From Spirochaetes bacterium ADurb.Bin110 (GTDB lineage: Bacteria; Spirochaetota; Spirochaetia; Treponematales; Rectinemataceae), in the NCBI GenBank assembly GCA_002070755.1, contig MWDY01000241.1, forward strand, positions 1 through 6,974: DNA of 6,974 bases. Reading direction: 5' to 3'. The translations under genes were made by a program, and so were the position numbers. This document shows, piece by piece, positions 1 through 5,287 of the stretch (positions are counted from its first letter, which is position 1; each line of letters starts with the position of its first letter). The notes below the pieces were generated by a model, which worked only from the letters and a program-made list of their open reading frames with translations, did no database searches and was not told where the DNA came from.

Positions 1-2
1 TC

Positions 3-137
3 GATCCTAATCTGGGACTTGGTTGTGGAAATCCAGTGGCTCTTTCAACCATAAAAGAAGGCGATGGAGTCCTAAATTTAGAAAGTGGTGCCGGTTTTGA
101 TGCTTTTCTTGCTGCCAAAAAAGTTGGCCATAGTTGA
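3..137 (+). pseudogene. arsM: Arsenite methyltransferase (ArsM) fragment, cut by the window on the left and truncated on the right
   Basis: The 44 residues before the stop at 135-137 match the central SAM-binding part of the arsenite S-adenosylmethionine methyltransferase family. They contain LGLGCGNP, followed by the motif I region [11 protein letters not shown] and then FLAAKKVG. Intact ArsM proteins run about 260 residues or more, and continue after this point with a VIGVDMT-like strand and conserved cysteines that bind arsenite. All of that is missing here. Motif I normally reads VLDLGSGAGFD, so this copy has D to N and G to E changes in the cofactor loop, consistent with decay. The stop codon TGA stands where many homologues have a glycine (GGA to TGA would be one change), and a faint V-I follows. 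The 5' part lies outside the window. A functional enzyme is very unlikely unless the stop is a sequencing error. Confidence 0.8.
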
Positions 138-206
138 GTGCACGTTATACGGACGCTTTCTTCCCGAGTAGGAGATATACAAAGCAATATACGAGAAGAA
201 AGAAAG

Positions 207-485
207 ATGACCACAAATGAGGAAAAGGAACTTAGGCAGTCTATAGAAAACGGTGAATGGACTACTGTCCCCAACTTCGACGAGATTAAGCAGAATCTTA
301 CGAAAGCAGCCGCTGAAACTGCAATGAAGGACTTTAGGATCAATGTCCGTATCTCTAAACGTGATGTTGAAGCATTAAAAACTAAAGCACTTGAGGATGG
401 TATTCCTTACCAGACGCTGGTGACGAGCATTCTCCACAAGTATGTAACGGGAAGACTCAAGGAGCCTGCAACAGATAAGGAATAA
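207..485 (+). CDS. CopG-type (ribbon-helix-helix) antitoxin of a type II toxin-antitoxin system, apparently orphan
   Basis: This is a 92-residue protein. Its C-terminal half (about residues 42-84) has the sequence style of the COG5304/CopG antitoxin family: FRINVRISKRDVEALKTKA (the beta strand and first helix of a ribbon-helix-helix fold), then GIPYQTLVTSILHKYVTGRL (the second helix). The N-terminal half is charged and includes a GEWTTVPNFDEIK stretch typical of such antitoxins, where this part binds the toxin. Such proteins bind their own promoter as dimers and neutralise a partner RNase toxin. The ATG at 207 is preferred because a purine-rich AGAAGAAAGAAAG stretch precedes it and the family is usually about 80-100 residues. 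The frame is open back to a GTG at 138. No toxin gene is visible: only 69 bases separate it from the upstream arsM stop, and an arsM start follows downstream. It is either an orphan antitoxin or the surviving half of a broken module. Confidence 0.75.
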   Translation: MTTNEEKELRQSIENGEWTTVPNFDEIKQNLTKAAAETAMKDFRINVRISKRDVEALKTKALEDGIPYQTLVTSILHKYVTGRLKEPATDKE

Positions 486-521
486 CATCGATAGTCTACA
501 ATCGAGTTAGCCATTTGGAAA

Positions 522-610
522 TTGAAAAAGGTCAATAGATGAAAGACGATGAAATGAAGCGAATTGTTAAAACAAAGTATTCAAGAATTGCAAAAAGTGG
601 TTGAAAAAGG
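522..610 (+). repeat. 10-bp direct repeat TTGAAAAAGG bracketing the second arsM fragment
   Basis: TTGAAAAAGG occurs at 522-531 and again at 601-610, one copy on each side of the short arsM N-terminal fragment. The first copy overlaps the probable ribosome binding site of that fragment. The second lies exactly where recognisable ArsM coding sequence ends. Short direct repeats can mark deletion endpoints, but the motif is A-rich and could recur by chance. Confidence 0.3.
539..604 (+). pseudogene. arsM: Arsenite methyltransferase N-terminal fragment (21 codons)
   Basis: An ATG at 539, preceded by AAAAAGG at 525-531, opens a 21-codon reading frame beginning MKDDEMKRIVKTKYSRIAK and stopping at 602-604. 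This is the characteristic start of ArsM proteins (M-K-x-E-E-I-x-x-x-V-x-x-x-Y-x-x-I-A-K), which normally leads into a Ser/Cys-rich stretch and then the LGLGCGNP segment. None of that follows; the argH 3' end begins 50 bases later on the other strand. The presence of another ArsM piece 400 bases upstream strengthens the identification. The fragment is in the same orientation as that piece but carries the protein start, so the two cannot be consecutive parts of a single interrupted gene in its original order. The match is short, so confidence is moderate. Confidence 0.6.
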
Positions 611-653
611 AACTCTGCTAGTGAGATTTCTTGATAAGATCCAACATGTGCCC

Positions 654-2045
654 TCAAGGAGCTATGAATCTTCGCAGGCGCTCGATCTGCTCGGCCACAC
701 GAGCTGGCGCAGGCCCGCCTATTTGGGATCGGCGTGCAACACAGGCAACAGGGTCAAGATATTCCGTAAGCTCCCTTGCATCGATCGCGGCCTTCTCAAA
801 GGAATCATGGACTGCAAGATCAGCCTGCACAATTTCGCGCAGGCTCTTTTTTTCATGCGTGCAGTGTTCCACAAGCTGCTTAGCCGCCTGATAGGCAGTA
901 CGGAAAGGAATTCCTTTCTTTACTAGAAATTCGGCGACATCTGTCGCTTCGATATAGCCTTCATCGAGCGCGGCGCGCATTGCAGCGATATTTGGCTCAA
1001 TGCTTTGAACAAGGACCGCAAAGGCTTTGAGCGACCCCTCTATCGTATCTTCGATATCGAAAAAAAGCGATTTGTCCTCCTGGAGATCGCGATCGTAGGC
1101 GTAGGGCAGCCCCTTTTCCATGGTGAGCAGGGCCTGAAGGCCGCCGAACACTCTGCCTACCTTGCCTCGAATGAGCTCTGCAGCATCTGGATTGCGCTTT
1201 TGCGGCATTATGCTCGAACCTGTGCTTGCACAAGGCGAAATTGTAATGAACCCATACTCCGAAGAAGCCCATAGACACATGTCTTCACAGAAGCGCGAAA
1301 GATGCATCATGAGTGTCGCTGCGGCTGCTGCATACTCTATGGCAGCATCGCGGTCAGCAACGGCGTCCATTGTGTTCATACTCGTTCTGGCAAATCCTAA
1401 GAGGCTCGCAGTGCGCGCTCGGTCGATAGGCAATCCGCTCCCTGCGAGCGCTCCAGCACCGAGCGGGCTTTCATCTGCTCGCAGGCCTGCATCGTGGAAG
1501 CGAAGCGCATCGCGTTCGAGCGCTGCGCACCATGCAACGAGGTGGTGCGCCAGCGTGATAGGTTGGGCTCGCTGGAGGTGGGTGTAGCCTGGCATGAGAG
1601 TTTCTGTATGCTCTTGGGCTAGATCGAGGCAGGCACCTATCGCCCCTTTTACAAGATTTTCGGTCCGATGGCAGGCATTCCGCACATGGAGTTTGAAGGC
1701 AACCGCGACCTGGTCGTTACGACTTCTGCCCGCATGGATGGCCTTGCCGACATCGCCGAGCCTGCTCGTCAGTTCTTCTTCCAAAAAACTATGCACATCC
1801 TCCGCGCGCGGATCCACTACTAAAGAGCCTGCCTCGAGCTCTTTGCGTATCTTTGCCAATTCGTCTACGAGCAAGCTTGCATCCTGAGGCGCAAGGATAC
1901 TCTGCTCTCCGAGCATGATAACATGTGCCTGCGAACATTCTATATCTTCGAATACGAGGCGCGCATCTGCTGCAATACTAGAAAGAAACTGTTCGATTAT
2001 TGGATCGAGCTCTTTGGCTTTACTAGCTTCCCAGAGTTTTCCCAT
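654..2045 (-). CDS. argH: Argininosuccinate lyase
   Basis: This cytoplasmic enzyme of 463 residues splits argininosuccinate into arginine and fumarate, the last step of arginine synthesis. It belongs to the fumarase/aspartase superfamily and should act as a homotetramer. Visible motifs are HAGRSRNDQ (104-112), GYTHLQRAQP with the family histidine at 156 (153-162), the signature loop GSSIMPQKRNPD carrying the catalytic serine (276-287), and YDRDLQEDKS (317-326). Length is normal for the family. The N-terminus is unusual: the common KLWGGRF is replaced by KLWEASKAKELD. The start is fixed by GGAG at about 2057-2060 on the minus strand, which lies inside the end of argG. Only 6 bases separate the argG stop from this ATG, so the genes are co-transcribed and probably translationally coupled. 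No clear hairpin terminator follows the stop at 654. Confidence 0.97.
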   Translation of the reverse strand: MGKLWEASKAKELDPIIEQFLSSIAADARLVFEDIECSQAHVIMLGEQSILAPQDASLLVDELAKIRKELEAGSLVVDPRAEDVHSFLEEELTSRLGDVGKAIHAGRSRNDQVAVAFKLHVRNACHRTENLVKGAIGACLDLAQEHTETLMPGYTHLQRAQPITLAHHLVAWCAALERDALRFHDAGLRADESPLGAGALAGSGLPIDRARTASLLGFARTSMNTMDAVADRDAAIEYAAAAATLMMHLSRFCEDMCLWASSEYGFITISPCASTGSSIMPQKRNPDAAELIRGKVGRVFGGLQALLTMEKGLPYAYDRDLQEDKSLFFDIEDTIEGSLKAFAVLVQSIEPNIAAMRAALDEGYIEATDVAEFLVKKGIPFRTAYQAAKQLVEHCTHEKKSLREIVQADLAVHDSFEKAAIDARELTEYLDPVACVARRSQIGGPAPARVAEQIERLRRFIAP

Positions 2046-2051
2046 GAGATA

Positions 2052-3329
2052 TCAGTCTCCTGCATGGGCAGTATAGCCCGAGTTCCCTGGTTTGACGACA
2101 TCGGGAGCTACAGCAATGCCATACTTCTTGATTCGCTCATTGAGTCGTGCCCTGACTTTTGTTGGCAAACCGAAGAGATTGATGAAGCCTGTCGAATCAT
2201 TGTGAGAGAACAAAGGCCCTGTGGTAAAGCTAGCAAGACTTGCATCATAAAGCGAATAGGGAGATTTTGAGCCGGCAAAAATCATATTTCCCTTATATAG
2301 CTTGAGCATAACCTGGCCAGCGACTACATTCTGGGTCGAATCGATAAAAGCCCGCAGAGCGGTACAAAGAGGACTGAACCACTCTCCTTCATAGAGGATC
2401 TCTGCAAAACGCTGGGCCACTGTCATCTTGAATGAGAGTGTCTTTTTGTCGAGACAAAGCTGCTCTAATCTGTCGTGTGCTTCCATTATTATAGTGCCAC
2501 CAGGAGTTTCATAGACCCCACGTGACTTCATCCCGACCACGCGATTCTCTACCATATCGGCAATGCCAATGCCATTTGCTCCTCCGATTTTGTTTAGCTT
2601 GTGCACTATCGAAACCGGATCGAGTTTCTCGCCATTTATCGAAACAGGAGCACCATGCTCGAATGCTAGGGTCACATATTCAGGCTTGTCTGGAGCTTTT
2701 TCTGGAGTAACACACATCTTGAGCATGCCTTCGAAATGGGGCTCATTCGAAGGGTCTTCCAGATCGAGGCCTTCATGGCTGATATGCCAGAGATTGTCAT
2801 CGCGGCTATAGGAATCGGACTTCTTCATCGGCACGGGAATTCCATGAGCTTCGAGGTAGGCTATTTCCTCTTCTCTACTCTGAATATCCCAGATACGCCA
2901 TGGAGCGATCACTTCCATTTCAGGAGCAAATGCCTTTACTCCCAATTCGAAGCGAACCTGATCGTTGCCCTTCCCGGTGCATCCATGAGCAATTGCATCG
3001 GCGCCCTCTGCAAGAGCAGTTTCCGTAAGACCTTTGGCAAGGAGCGGACGCGCTGCGCTCGTACCAAGCAAATATTTTTTTTCGTATGGAGTACCTGCTT
3101 TTACAAGAGCCCATAAGTATTCTTTGACAAATTCTTCTTTCTGATCGAGCTTGATAAACTTCGATGCTCCCGAAGCAAGGGCTCTAGCGCCAATCGCGTC
3201 GAAATCAACTTCTTGACCGACATCGCCGCAAACCGCGATCACGTCGCAGTCATAATGCTCCTTGAGCCAGGGTACTATGACCGTTGTATCCAGTCCGCCA
3301 GAATAGGCAAGCACAATTTTCTTTTTCAT
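2052..3329 (-). CDS. argG: Argininosuccinate synthase
   Basis: This cytoplasmic enzyme of 425 residues condenses citrulline and aspartate, using ATP (to AMP and pyrophosphate), into argininosuccinate, the substrate of the neighbouring ArgH. The N-terminal ATP pyrophosphatase loop AYSGGLDTT (8-16) is intact. Other family segments are CGDVGQE (34-40), [11 protein letters not shown] (89-99), [15 protein letters not shown] (114-128, citrulline/aspartate-binding region), [14 protein letters not shown] (174-187), and the C-terminal synthetase part with GVYETPGGT (271-279). Length is slightly above the usual ~400 residues because of a C-terminal tail after KVRARL. The ATG at 3329 follows an AAGGGAG ribosome binding site. 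It is the first gene of a leftward argG-argH operon whose promoter lies in the divergent region shared with dctP. Nothing suggests damage or transfer. Confidence 0.98.
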   Translation of the reverse strand: MKKKIVLAYSGGLDTTVIVPWLKEHYDCDVIAVCGDVGQEVDFDAIGARALASGASKFIKLDQKEEFVKEYLWALVKAGTPYEKKYLLGTSAARPLLAKGLTETALAEGADAIAHGCTGKGNDQVRFELGVKAFAPEMEVIAPWRIWDIQSREEEIAYLEAHGIPVPMKKSDSYSRDDNLWHISHEGLDLEDPSNEPHFEGMLKMCVTPEKAPDKPEYVTLAFEHGAPVSINGEKLDPVSIVHKLNKIGGANGIGIADMVENRVVGMKSRGVYETPGGTIIMEAHDRLEQLCLDKKTLSFKMTVAQRFAEILYEGEWFSPLCTALRAFIDSTQNVVAGQVMLKLYKGNMIFAGSKSPYSLYDASLASFTTGPLFSHNDSTGFINLFGLPTKVRARLNERIKKYGIAVAPDVVKPGNSGYTAHAGD

Positions 3330-3345
3330 AAGTCTATTTCTCCCT

Positions 3346-3359
3346 TGAATAAATATGTA
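3346..3359. promoter_or_regulatory. Candidate ARG box (arginine repressor site)
   Basis: TGAATAAATATGTA matches 12 of 14 positions of the ArgR/AhrC consensus TGAATWWWWATTCA, with the correct 5-4-5 spacing. It sits 17-30 bases upstream of the argG start codon, between the inferred promoter and the gene. ARG boxes usually occur as pairs and I see only one good copy, so this is tentative. Confidence 0.3.
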
Positions 3360-3414
3360 ATTTAAAACTATTGTATCAAGACCTTAGGCCTTATCTCCCG
3401 AGGGCGTATTTATC

Positions 3415-3444
3415 CATATATTAGCTAGCTTTGAACAAAGTCAA
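3415..3444 (-). promoter_or_regulatory. Candidate sigma-70 promoter for argGH
   Basis: Read on the minus strand, TTGACT (3444-3439) is followed after 18 bases by TATATG (3420-3415); ATATAT at 17 bases is an alternative -10. Transcription would start near 3408 and give a leader of roughly 80 bases before argG. The -35 is one base off consensus. Prediction by eye only. Confidence 0.45.
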
Positions 3445-3456
3445 GAAAGCACAACG

Positions 3457-3468
3457 TGAATAAGTTCA
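3457..3468. promoter_or_regulatory. Inverted repeat TGAA-N4-TTCA, possible operator
   Basis: TGAATAAGTTCA is a 12-base symmetric element lying 12 bases beyond the inferred argGH -35 box on the upstream side. It resembles an ARG box with two bases missing from the middle, or a generic repressor half-site pair. The arms are only four bases, so chance is possible. Confidence 0.2.
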
Positions 3469-3504
3469 TTTTCTTGAAGATATTATAGGTCGACATAATA
3501 CTTT

Positions 3505-3522
3505 ATGCAATATGTTCTGCAT
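3505..3522. promoter_or_regulatory. Inverted repeat ATGCA-N8-TGCAT, possible operator for the TRAP operon
   Basis: Perfect 5-base arms, ATGCA at 3505-3509 and TGCAT at 3518-3522, lie just upstream of the candidate dctP promoter. The position suits a binding site for a transcriptional regulator of the transporter operon. No regulator gene is present in the window to suggest which family. Confidence 0.22.
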
Positions 3523-3538
3523 GAATATGTAAACTCTT

Positions 3539-3566
3539 TTGAACGATACTAAATATACCTTATTCT
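3539..3566 (+). promoter_or_regulatory. Candidate sigma-70 promoter for dctPQM
   Basis: TTGAAC (3539-3544) and TATTCT (3561-3566) are separated by 16 bases, giving a transcript start near 3573 and a leader of about 55 bases. A TTGACA at 3581 and a TATAAT at 3591 are individually better matches, but they are only 4 bases apart and cannot act as a pair. The region is very AT-rich, so the exact promoter is uncertain. Confidence 0.35.
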
Positions 3567-3599
3567 TAAATAAATAAACATTGACAGAATTATAATTGG

Positions 3600-3616
3600 G
3601 AGCGAAAATTGCGCTC
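3600..3616 (+). promoter_or_regulatory. Small hairpin directly before the dctP ribosome binding site
   Basis: GAGCG (3600-3604) and CGCTC (3612-3616) can pair around a 7-base loop. The right arm abuts the AGGAGG ribosome binding site at 3617-3622, with the ATG at 3628. A hairpin here could stabilise the 5' end of the messenger, or the palindrome could be a DNA operator. It is too short to call with certainty. Confidence 0.3.
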
Positions 3617-3627
3617 AGGAGGTTCAT

Positions 3628-4680
3628 ATGATCTATCGTAAATTTTTGCTTTCTGTTGTAGCACTTCTTATTGCAATCCTACCAGTTACTGCATTTACTC
3701 CTAAAAAAGAGTATACGATGCAAGTAAATGTAACCCAAGTTGTGGATTGGGGTGCTGGCGCACAGAAATTCGCTGATCTGGTTGCCCAGAAGACAAACGG
3801 AGTCATCAATATAAAGCCATATTGGAGTTCGTCGCTTCTTGCTGGTAAGCAGACCAACTGGTATCAAGCAGTAGCGGATGGAGCTATCGACTTCGCTACC
3901 GAATCGACGATGAACGCCAGCAATGTAATTCGTCCTTTCAATCTCTTCAGCCTACCATTCTTCATCAATACTTACGATAATGTCGACAAGATCGAAAATG
4001 GCAAAGCCGGTGCTCGCATCATAGCAGAAATGGAAAAAGGCGGAGTCAAGTTCCTTGCATGGGGAGAAAACGGCTTCCGACAAATCACCAATTCCAAACG
4101 CGAAATAAAAACCCCAAAAGATGTTGAGGGGCTTAAAATCCGCGTTGTTGGATCGCCGATAATGATCGATATCTTCAAGCAACTAGGTGCAGATCCAATC
4201 AATATGAACTGGGGAGATGCGGTAACAGCTTTCCAGCAAGGTGTCGTCGATGGCCAGGAGAATCCAAAAGGTGTATTAATTGGCAATAAGATATGGGAAT
4301 ACCATAAATATATGACCCTTTGGAATTATCTGATCGATCCGCTGGTCTTCTGCGTAAATTCACAAGTATGGAAGTCTTTCCCACCCGATATTCAGGCGCA
4401 GATACAAGAAGCAGCTCTAGAAGCCGGAGAGTGGGAAAAAGCGCTTGCTAGATGCTATCTCGATGGAGACAAATCACTCAAGATTTTCAAAGAAAAATTC
4501 AAAGATCCCAGGGATCCAGAGAATCTATTTGTTGTAGCTCCTGCCAAGGGAATGAAGATTACCATTCTCACGGCTGAAGAGATAGCAGCGTTCAAAGAAA
4601 AAACGAAACCTGTATACGACAAGTGGGTACCCACAATCGGCGAAGATATCTATAAACTTGCACTCGAAGACATGAAATAA
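3628..4680 (+). CDS. dctP: TRAP transporter substrate-binding protein, DctP family
   Basis: This 350-residue periplasmic protein captures the substrate and delivers it to the DctQM membrane complex. Residues 1-22 form a signal peptide: positive RK at 4-5, a hydrophobic core LLSVVALLIAILPV and a V-T-A cleavage site before F23. The mature part shows the DctP fold: QKFADLVAQKTNG (46-58), GAIDFATEST (85-94), FNLFSLPFF (104-112), NGFRQITNSKR (148-158), and GLKIRVVGSPIMIDIFKQLGADP (168-190) containing Arg172. That arginine is at the position which in characterised members salt-bridges the substrate carboxylate. WGDAVTAFQQGVVDGQENP (195-213) is the family signature. The substrate is therefore probably a carboxylate, but which one cannot be read from the sequence. 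The start is set by a perfect AGGAGG six bases upstream of the ATG. It is the first gene of the transporter operon and is followed by a terminator-like hairpin. Confidence 0.95.
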   Translation: MIYRKFLLSVVALLIAILPVTAFTPKKEYTMQVNVTQVVDWGAGAQKFADLVAQKTNGVINIKPYWSSSLLAGKQTNWYQAVADGAIDFATESTMNASNVIRPFNLFSLPFFINTYDNVDKIENGKAGARIIAEMEKGGVKFLAWGENGFRQITNSKREIKTPKDVEGLKIRVVGSPIMIDIFKQLGADPINMNWGDAVTAFQQGVVDGQENPKGVLIGNKIWEYHKYMTLWNYLIDPLVFCVNSQVWKSFPPDIQAQIQEAALEAGEWEKALARCYLDGDKSLKIFKEKFKDPRDPENLFVVAPAKGMKITILTAEEIAAFKEKTKPVYDKWVPTIGEDIYKLALEDMK

Positions 4681-4702
4681 CAAGCCTTACGCCGCAACCT
4701 GC

Positions 4703-4720
4703 AGGTACCGTACAGTACCT
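4703..4720. repeat. Inverted repeat AGGTAC-N6-GTACCT in the dctP-dctQ gap
   Basis: Perfect 6-base arms, AGGTAC at 4703-4708 and GTACCT at 4715-4720, can form a hairpin 22 bases after the dctP stop and 10 bases before the stronger terminator hairpin. It has no T-run. It may protect the 3' end of a dctP-only messenger. Confidence 0.45.
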
Positions 4721-4730
4721 TCTATTCTTG

Positions 4731-4754
4731 GCCGGCCCCTAAGGCCGGCTTTTT
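4731..4754 (+). terminator. Rho-independent terminator/attenuator between dctP and dctQ
   Basis: GCCGGCC (4731-4737) and GGCCGGC (4743-4749) form a perfect 7-base, all-GC stem with a 5-base loop, followed at once by TTTTT (4750-4754). Intrinsic terminators look like this. The dctQ ribosome binding site follows 6 bases later with no room for a full promoter after the hairpin. Partial readthrough is therefore expected, leaving most transcripts as dctP alone. Confidence 0.8.
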
Positions 4755-4771
4755 CTCTAAGGAGAACCATA

Positions 4772-5287
4772 ATGAAGAAGAATAGGATACGTATCGATGA
4801 ACTTATGAGTGCTATTTTTCTAGCAATAATGGCGATCATAGCTTTCGTCAATGTGATCAACCGATATTTCTTTCACAGAGGTTTTGCGTTTACAGAGGAA
4901 ATCACTGTCAATTTATTTGTATGGATCACCCTCTTAGGAATCGCAATTGCCTTTCGACGTGGCGCTAATCTTAAGATGACAAACCTATTCGATAAGTTCT
5001 CGCCCAATCTAAAGCGAGTGGCATTGATAATATCTGCATTCCTCGGGGTCATGATATTCTGTTTTCTTATCTATAATTCCGCGCAAGAAATCTATAAGAA
5101 TATGACTTTCTATCATGCATTTTCAGAAGCTCTTGGTATTCCAACATGGATATATAGCCTTGGTACACCTATATTTTCGCTATTCGTCATTAAAGAAATC
5201 ATCGCAAGTGCCATCAAAGAAATAAAAGCCCTTAAGACCTCTCTTCCTTCAGGCAATTCAGAAAATCCCAAGAAGGAGGCTCAATAA
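4772..5287 (+). CDS. dctQ: TRAP transporter small membrane subunit, DctQ family
   Basis: This is a 171-residue inner-membrane protein with four predicted membrane helices (about residues 11-33, 46-63, 83-104 and 125-147) and a charged C-terminal tail. The layout is that of DctQ subunits, which partner the large DctM subunit to form the membrane part of a TRAP importer. Family features are NVINRYFF (27-34), the FTEE segment (40-43) before helix 2, W51 within helix 2, RRGANLKM after it (62-69; many relatives have histidine where this has N66), and GIPTWIYSLGTP (122-133). Length is normal. AAGGAG at 4759-4764 supports the ATG at 4772. The stop overlaps the dctM start by one base (TAATG), so translation of the two is probably coupled. 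DctQ sequences diverge strongly, so the call rests mostly on topology and position between dctP and dctM. Confidence 0.92.
   Translation: MKKNRIRIDELMSAIFLAIMAIIAFVNVINRYFFHRGFAFTEEITVNLFVWITLLGIAIAFRRGANLKMTNLFDKFSPNLKRVALIISAFLGVMIFCFLIYNSAQEIYKNMTFYHAFSEALGIPTWIYSLGTPIFSLFVIKEIIASAIKEIKALKTSLPSGNSENPKKEAQ

Noticed and set aside
605..653. Terminator for argH in the convergent region
   Set aside because: On the minus strand there is a T-rich stretch but no stable GC stem ahead of it, so I do not call a terminator.
1..653. Insertion sequence or integron cassette causing the scrambled arsM/antitoxin patch
   Set aside because: No transposase fragment, terminal inverted repeats, target duplication or attC-like structure could be seen, so the mechanism is left open.
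564..926. Plus-strand reading frame of 120 codons overlapping the end of argH
   Set aside because: Most of it lies antisense to conserved ArgH codons and it has no recognisable family features. Its start lies inside the arsM N-terminal fragment in another frame.
1162..2270. Several plus-strand open frames (1162-1587, 1594-1887, 1923-2270) opposite argH and argG
   Set aside because: They are antisense shadows of strongly conserved coding sequence, with low-complexity Ser/Arg/Ala-rich translations and no family resemblance.
3330..3408. Arginine-responsive riboswitch or T-box in the argG leader
   Set aside because: The inferred leader is only about 80 bases and shows no recognisable conserved RNA motif or strong stem structure.
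3581..3596. TTGACA plus TATAAT as a perfect promoter for dctP
   Set aside because: Both hexamers are perfect but only 4 bases apart, far from the 16-18 needed, so they cannot be used together. Either could serve with another partner, but no good partner is visible.
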